From NCBI GenBank assembly GCA_017853785.1, contig JAFMIX010000129.1, forward strand, positions 1-6,297: a DNA stretch of 6,297 nucleotides, given 5' to 3'. The position numbers and the translations under genes were made by a program. The notes beneath the pieces were generated by a model that saw only the letters and a list, made by a program, of their open reading frames with translations, was not told where the DNA came from and ran no database searches. Position 1 is the stretch's first letter, and every line of letters begins with the position of its first letter. Positions 5,522 to 6,297 of the stretch are shown here, one piece after another. Source of the DNA: Verrucomicrobiales bacterium (lineage in GTDB: Bacteria; Verrucomicrobiota; Verrucomicrobiia; Limisphaerales; JAFMIX01).

Positions 5522-6190
5522 ATGGAATCAAAGAGTCTCTTGGCCCGCTGGCGCGCGAATTTTCTCACCGGCCTGTTCATCGTCCTGCCGGCGGTGATCA
5601 CCGTGGCCGTGCTGGTCTGGCTGTTCGGCACGGTCGCGAACATCACGGACACGCTCCTGTTTTTCGTGCCGCAGGAAGTCACCCACCGCCCGGGGGCGGA
5701 AGGTCCCGGCAGCGGCGCGATGCATTGGTATTGGAGTCTCGCGGCGCTGACGCTCGCAGTGCTGCTCACCAGCGCGCTAGGCCGGCTGGCACGGAATTAT
5801 TTCGGCAAGAAAGTCATCGTCTGGCTCGACGCCGGGATGCTGCGGATTCCACTGTTCAACAAAATCTACGGCGCGATCAAGCAGGTCAACGAGGCCTTCA
5901 CCACCGGGGGCGCGAATTCCTTCAAGACCGTGGTGCTCGTGGAATTTCCCCGCGAGGGGATGTATACCATCGGCTTCCTCACCAGCGAGCAGCATTCTGA
6001 AGTGCAGGCCAAGACCGGAAAGAAAGTCGTCTGCGTCTTCATCCCCACCACACCGAATCCCACTTCCGGCTTTCTCGTCCTCGTCCCGGAAGACCAGGTC
6101 ACCAAGCTCGACATGTCCGTGGCCGACGGCGTGAAATACATCGTCAGCCTCGGCTCGCTGACGCCCGGCCTGGGGGAGAAGCGAGGATAG
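5522..6190 (+). CDS. DUF502 family membrane protein
   Basis: A 222-residue inner-membrane protein of the DUF502 family, whose plant relatives include the COV (CONTINUOUS VASCULAR RING)-like proteins; its biochemical function is unknown. Two hydrophobic segments are visible at about 13-37 (FLTGLFIVLPAVITVAVLVW) and 70-87. A soluble C-terminal domain follows, with family hallmarks IPLFNKIYGAIKQVNEAF (109-126), FPREGMYTIGFLT (142-154) and the loop IPTTPNPTSGFLVLVP (174-189). Length and motifs look complete. The stop codon TAG (6188-6190) lies within the left arm of the following inverted-repeat element, so the last few residues (about EKRG) are encoded by the repeat. Alanine codon use differs from upstream genes: by my count 10 of 18 are GCG, where the upstream genes mostly use GCC. 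The gene appears to have its own promoter. Confidence 0.95.
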   Translation: MESKSLLARWRANFLTGLFIVLPAVITVAVLVWLFGTVANITDTLLFFVPQEVTHRPGAEGPGSGAMHWYWSLAALTLAVLLTSALGRLARNYFGKKVIVWLDAGMLRIPLFNKIYGAIKQVNEAFTTGGANSFKTVVLVEFPREGMYTIGFLTSEQHSEVQAKTGKKVVCVFIPTTPNPTSGFLVLVPEDQVTKLDMSVADGVKYIVSLGSLTPGLGEKRG

Positions 6191-6262
6191 ATGATGAAAG
6201 ATTGAGGATGGAAAAACCGAACCGCGCTGATGCCATCCTCCATCCTCCATCCTCCATCCTCG
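6182..6262. repeat. GGAGGATGG inverted-repeat element, copy 2 (overlaps the DUF502 stop)
   Basis: The left arm 6182-6211 is the reverse complement of the right arm 6233-6262 over 30 bases with five mismatches, around a 21-base loop. The right arm is a near-perfect tandem array of the 7-mer CATCCTC (four units); the left arm has decayed, with three of its five differences being A opposite C. The arm begins inside the DUF502 coding sequence and contributes its stop. It is related to copy 1 at 4810-4888 (shared GAGGATGGAAAA before the loop). It may cap the 3' end of the DUF502 transcript. Confidence 0.8.
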
Positions 6263-6263
6263 C

Positions 6264-6278
6264 TCGCGCAAAGCGCGA
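6264..6278. repeat. Small GC hairpin after repeat copy 2
   Basis: TCGCGC-AAA-GCGCGA is a perfect 6-bp stem with a 3-base loop, placed directly after the pyrimidine arm. Two further pairs (6261/6281 and 6262/6280) extend it past one mismatch. No T tract follows before the window ends. It may be a terminator fragment or part of the repeat element; nothing else is recognisable in 6279-6297. Confidence 0.4.
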
Positions 6279-6297
6279 ACGGCATCATCCTCCGCAC

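Noticed and set aside
6264..6278. A definite rho-independent terminator at the window end
   Set aside because: The hairpin is good but no T tract follows, so only a hairpin is reported.
5777..6297. Minus-strand open frames containing peptides such as GWRMEDGGW
   Set aside because: These peptides are translations of the GGAGGATGG repeat joined to the antisense of DUF502.

Overview
The window is GC-rich DNA with all six recognisable genes on the + strand. It looks like a member of the Verrucomicrobiota, perhaps near Pedosphaera/Limisphaerales. This placement is an inference from three things: the GGAGGATGG-type hairpin repeats between genes, the Bacteroidetes-like form of YbeY, and starts that lack Shine-Dalgarno motifs. 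No rRNA or other taxonomic marker is present to confirm it.

Layout. Positions 2-2086 hold the 3' part of a large hybrid sensor kinase: the tail of a receiver, then DHp, ATPase, receiver, receiver and Hpt domains. Its 5' end lies outside the window. Eight bases later comes a second phosphorelay protein (2095-3315, GTG start) with the order receiver, Pro/Ala linker, Hpt-like helix, receiver, and no DNA-binding output. Five bases after it is a HIT-family nucleotide phosphorylase/hydrolase gene (3321-3809). A 38-base AT-rich gap full of small palindromes leads to phoH/ybeZ (3848-4807). A purine/pyrimidine inverted-repeat element fills the gap between phoH and ybeY and creates a false upstream reading frame for ybeY, whose real start is probably GTG at 4934 (to 5410). 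A 111-base gap holds a hairpin after ybeY, an 8-bp perfect dyad, and a possible promoter placed so that transcription would start at the ATG of the next gene. That gene (5522-6190) encodes a two-helix DUF502 membrane protein. A second copy of the inverted-repeat element begins inside its last codons and supplies its stop codon. The final 35 bases hold a small GC hairpin and nothing else that I recognise.

How the genes work together. The first two genes form a multistep phosphorelay module that probably works by protein-protein phosphotransfer to partners elsewhere. PhoH/YbeZ and YbeY are known partners in ribosome/RNA quality control, and the HIT enzyme may clear dinucleoside polyphosphates. 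The tight spacing from 2 to 3809 suggests one transcript; phoH-ybeY may be a continuation or have its own start. The DUF502 gene looks separately transcribed.

No wholly new system is evident. The points most worth following up are the paired hairpin elements, the YbeY with non-canonical metal-site residues, the REC-Hpt-REC protein, and the leaderless promoter/operator arrangement before DUF502.
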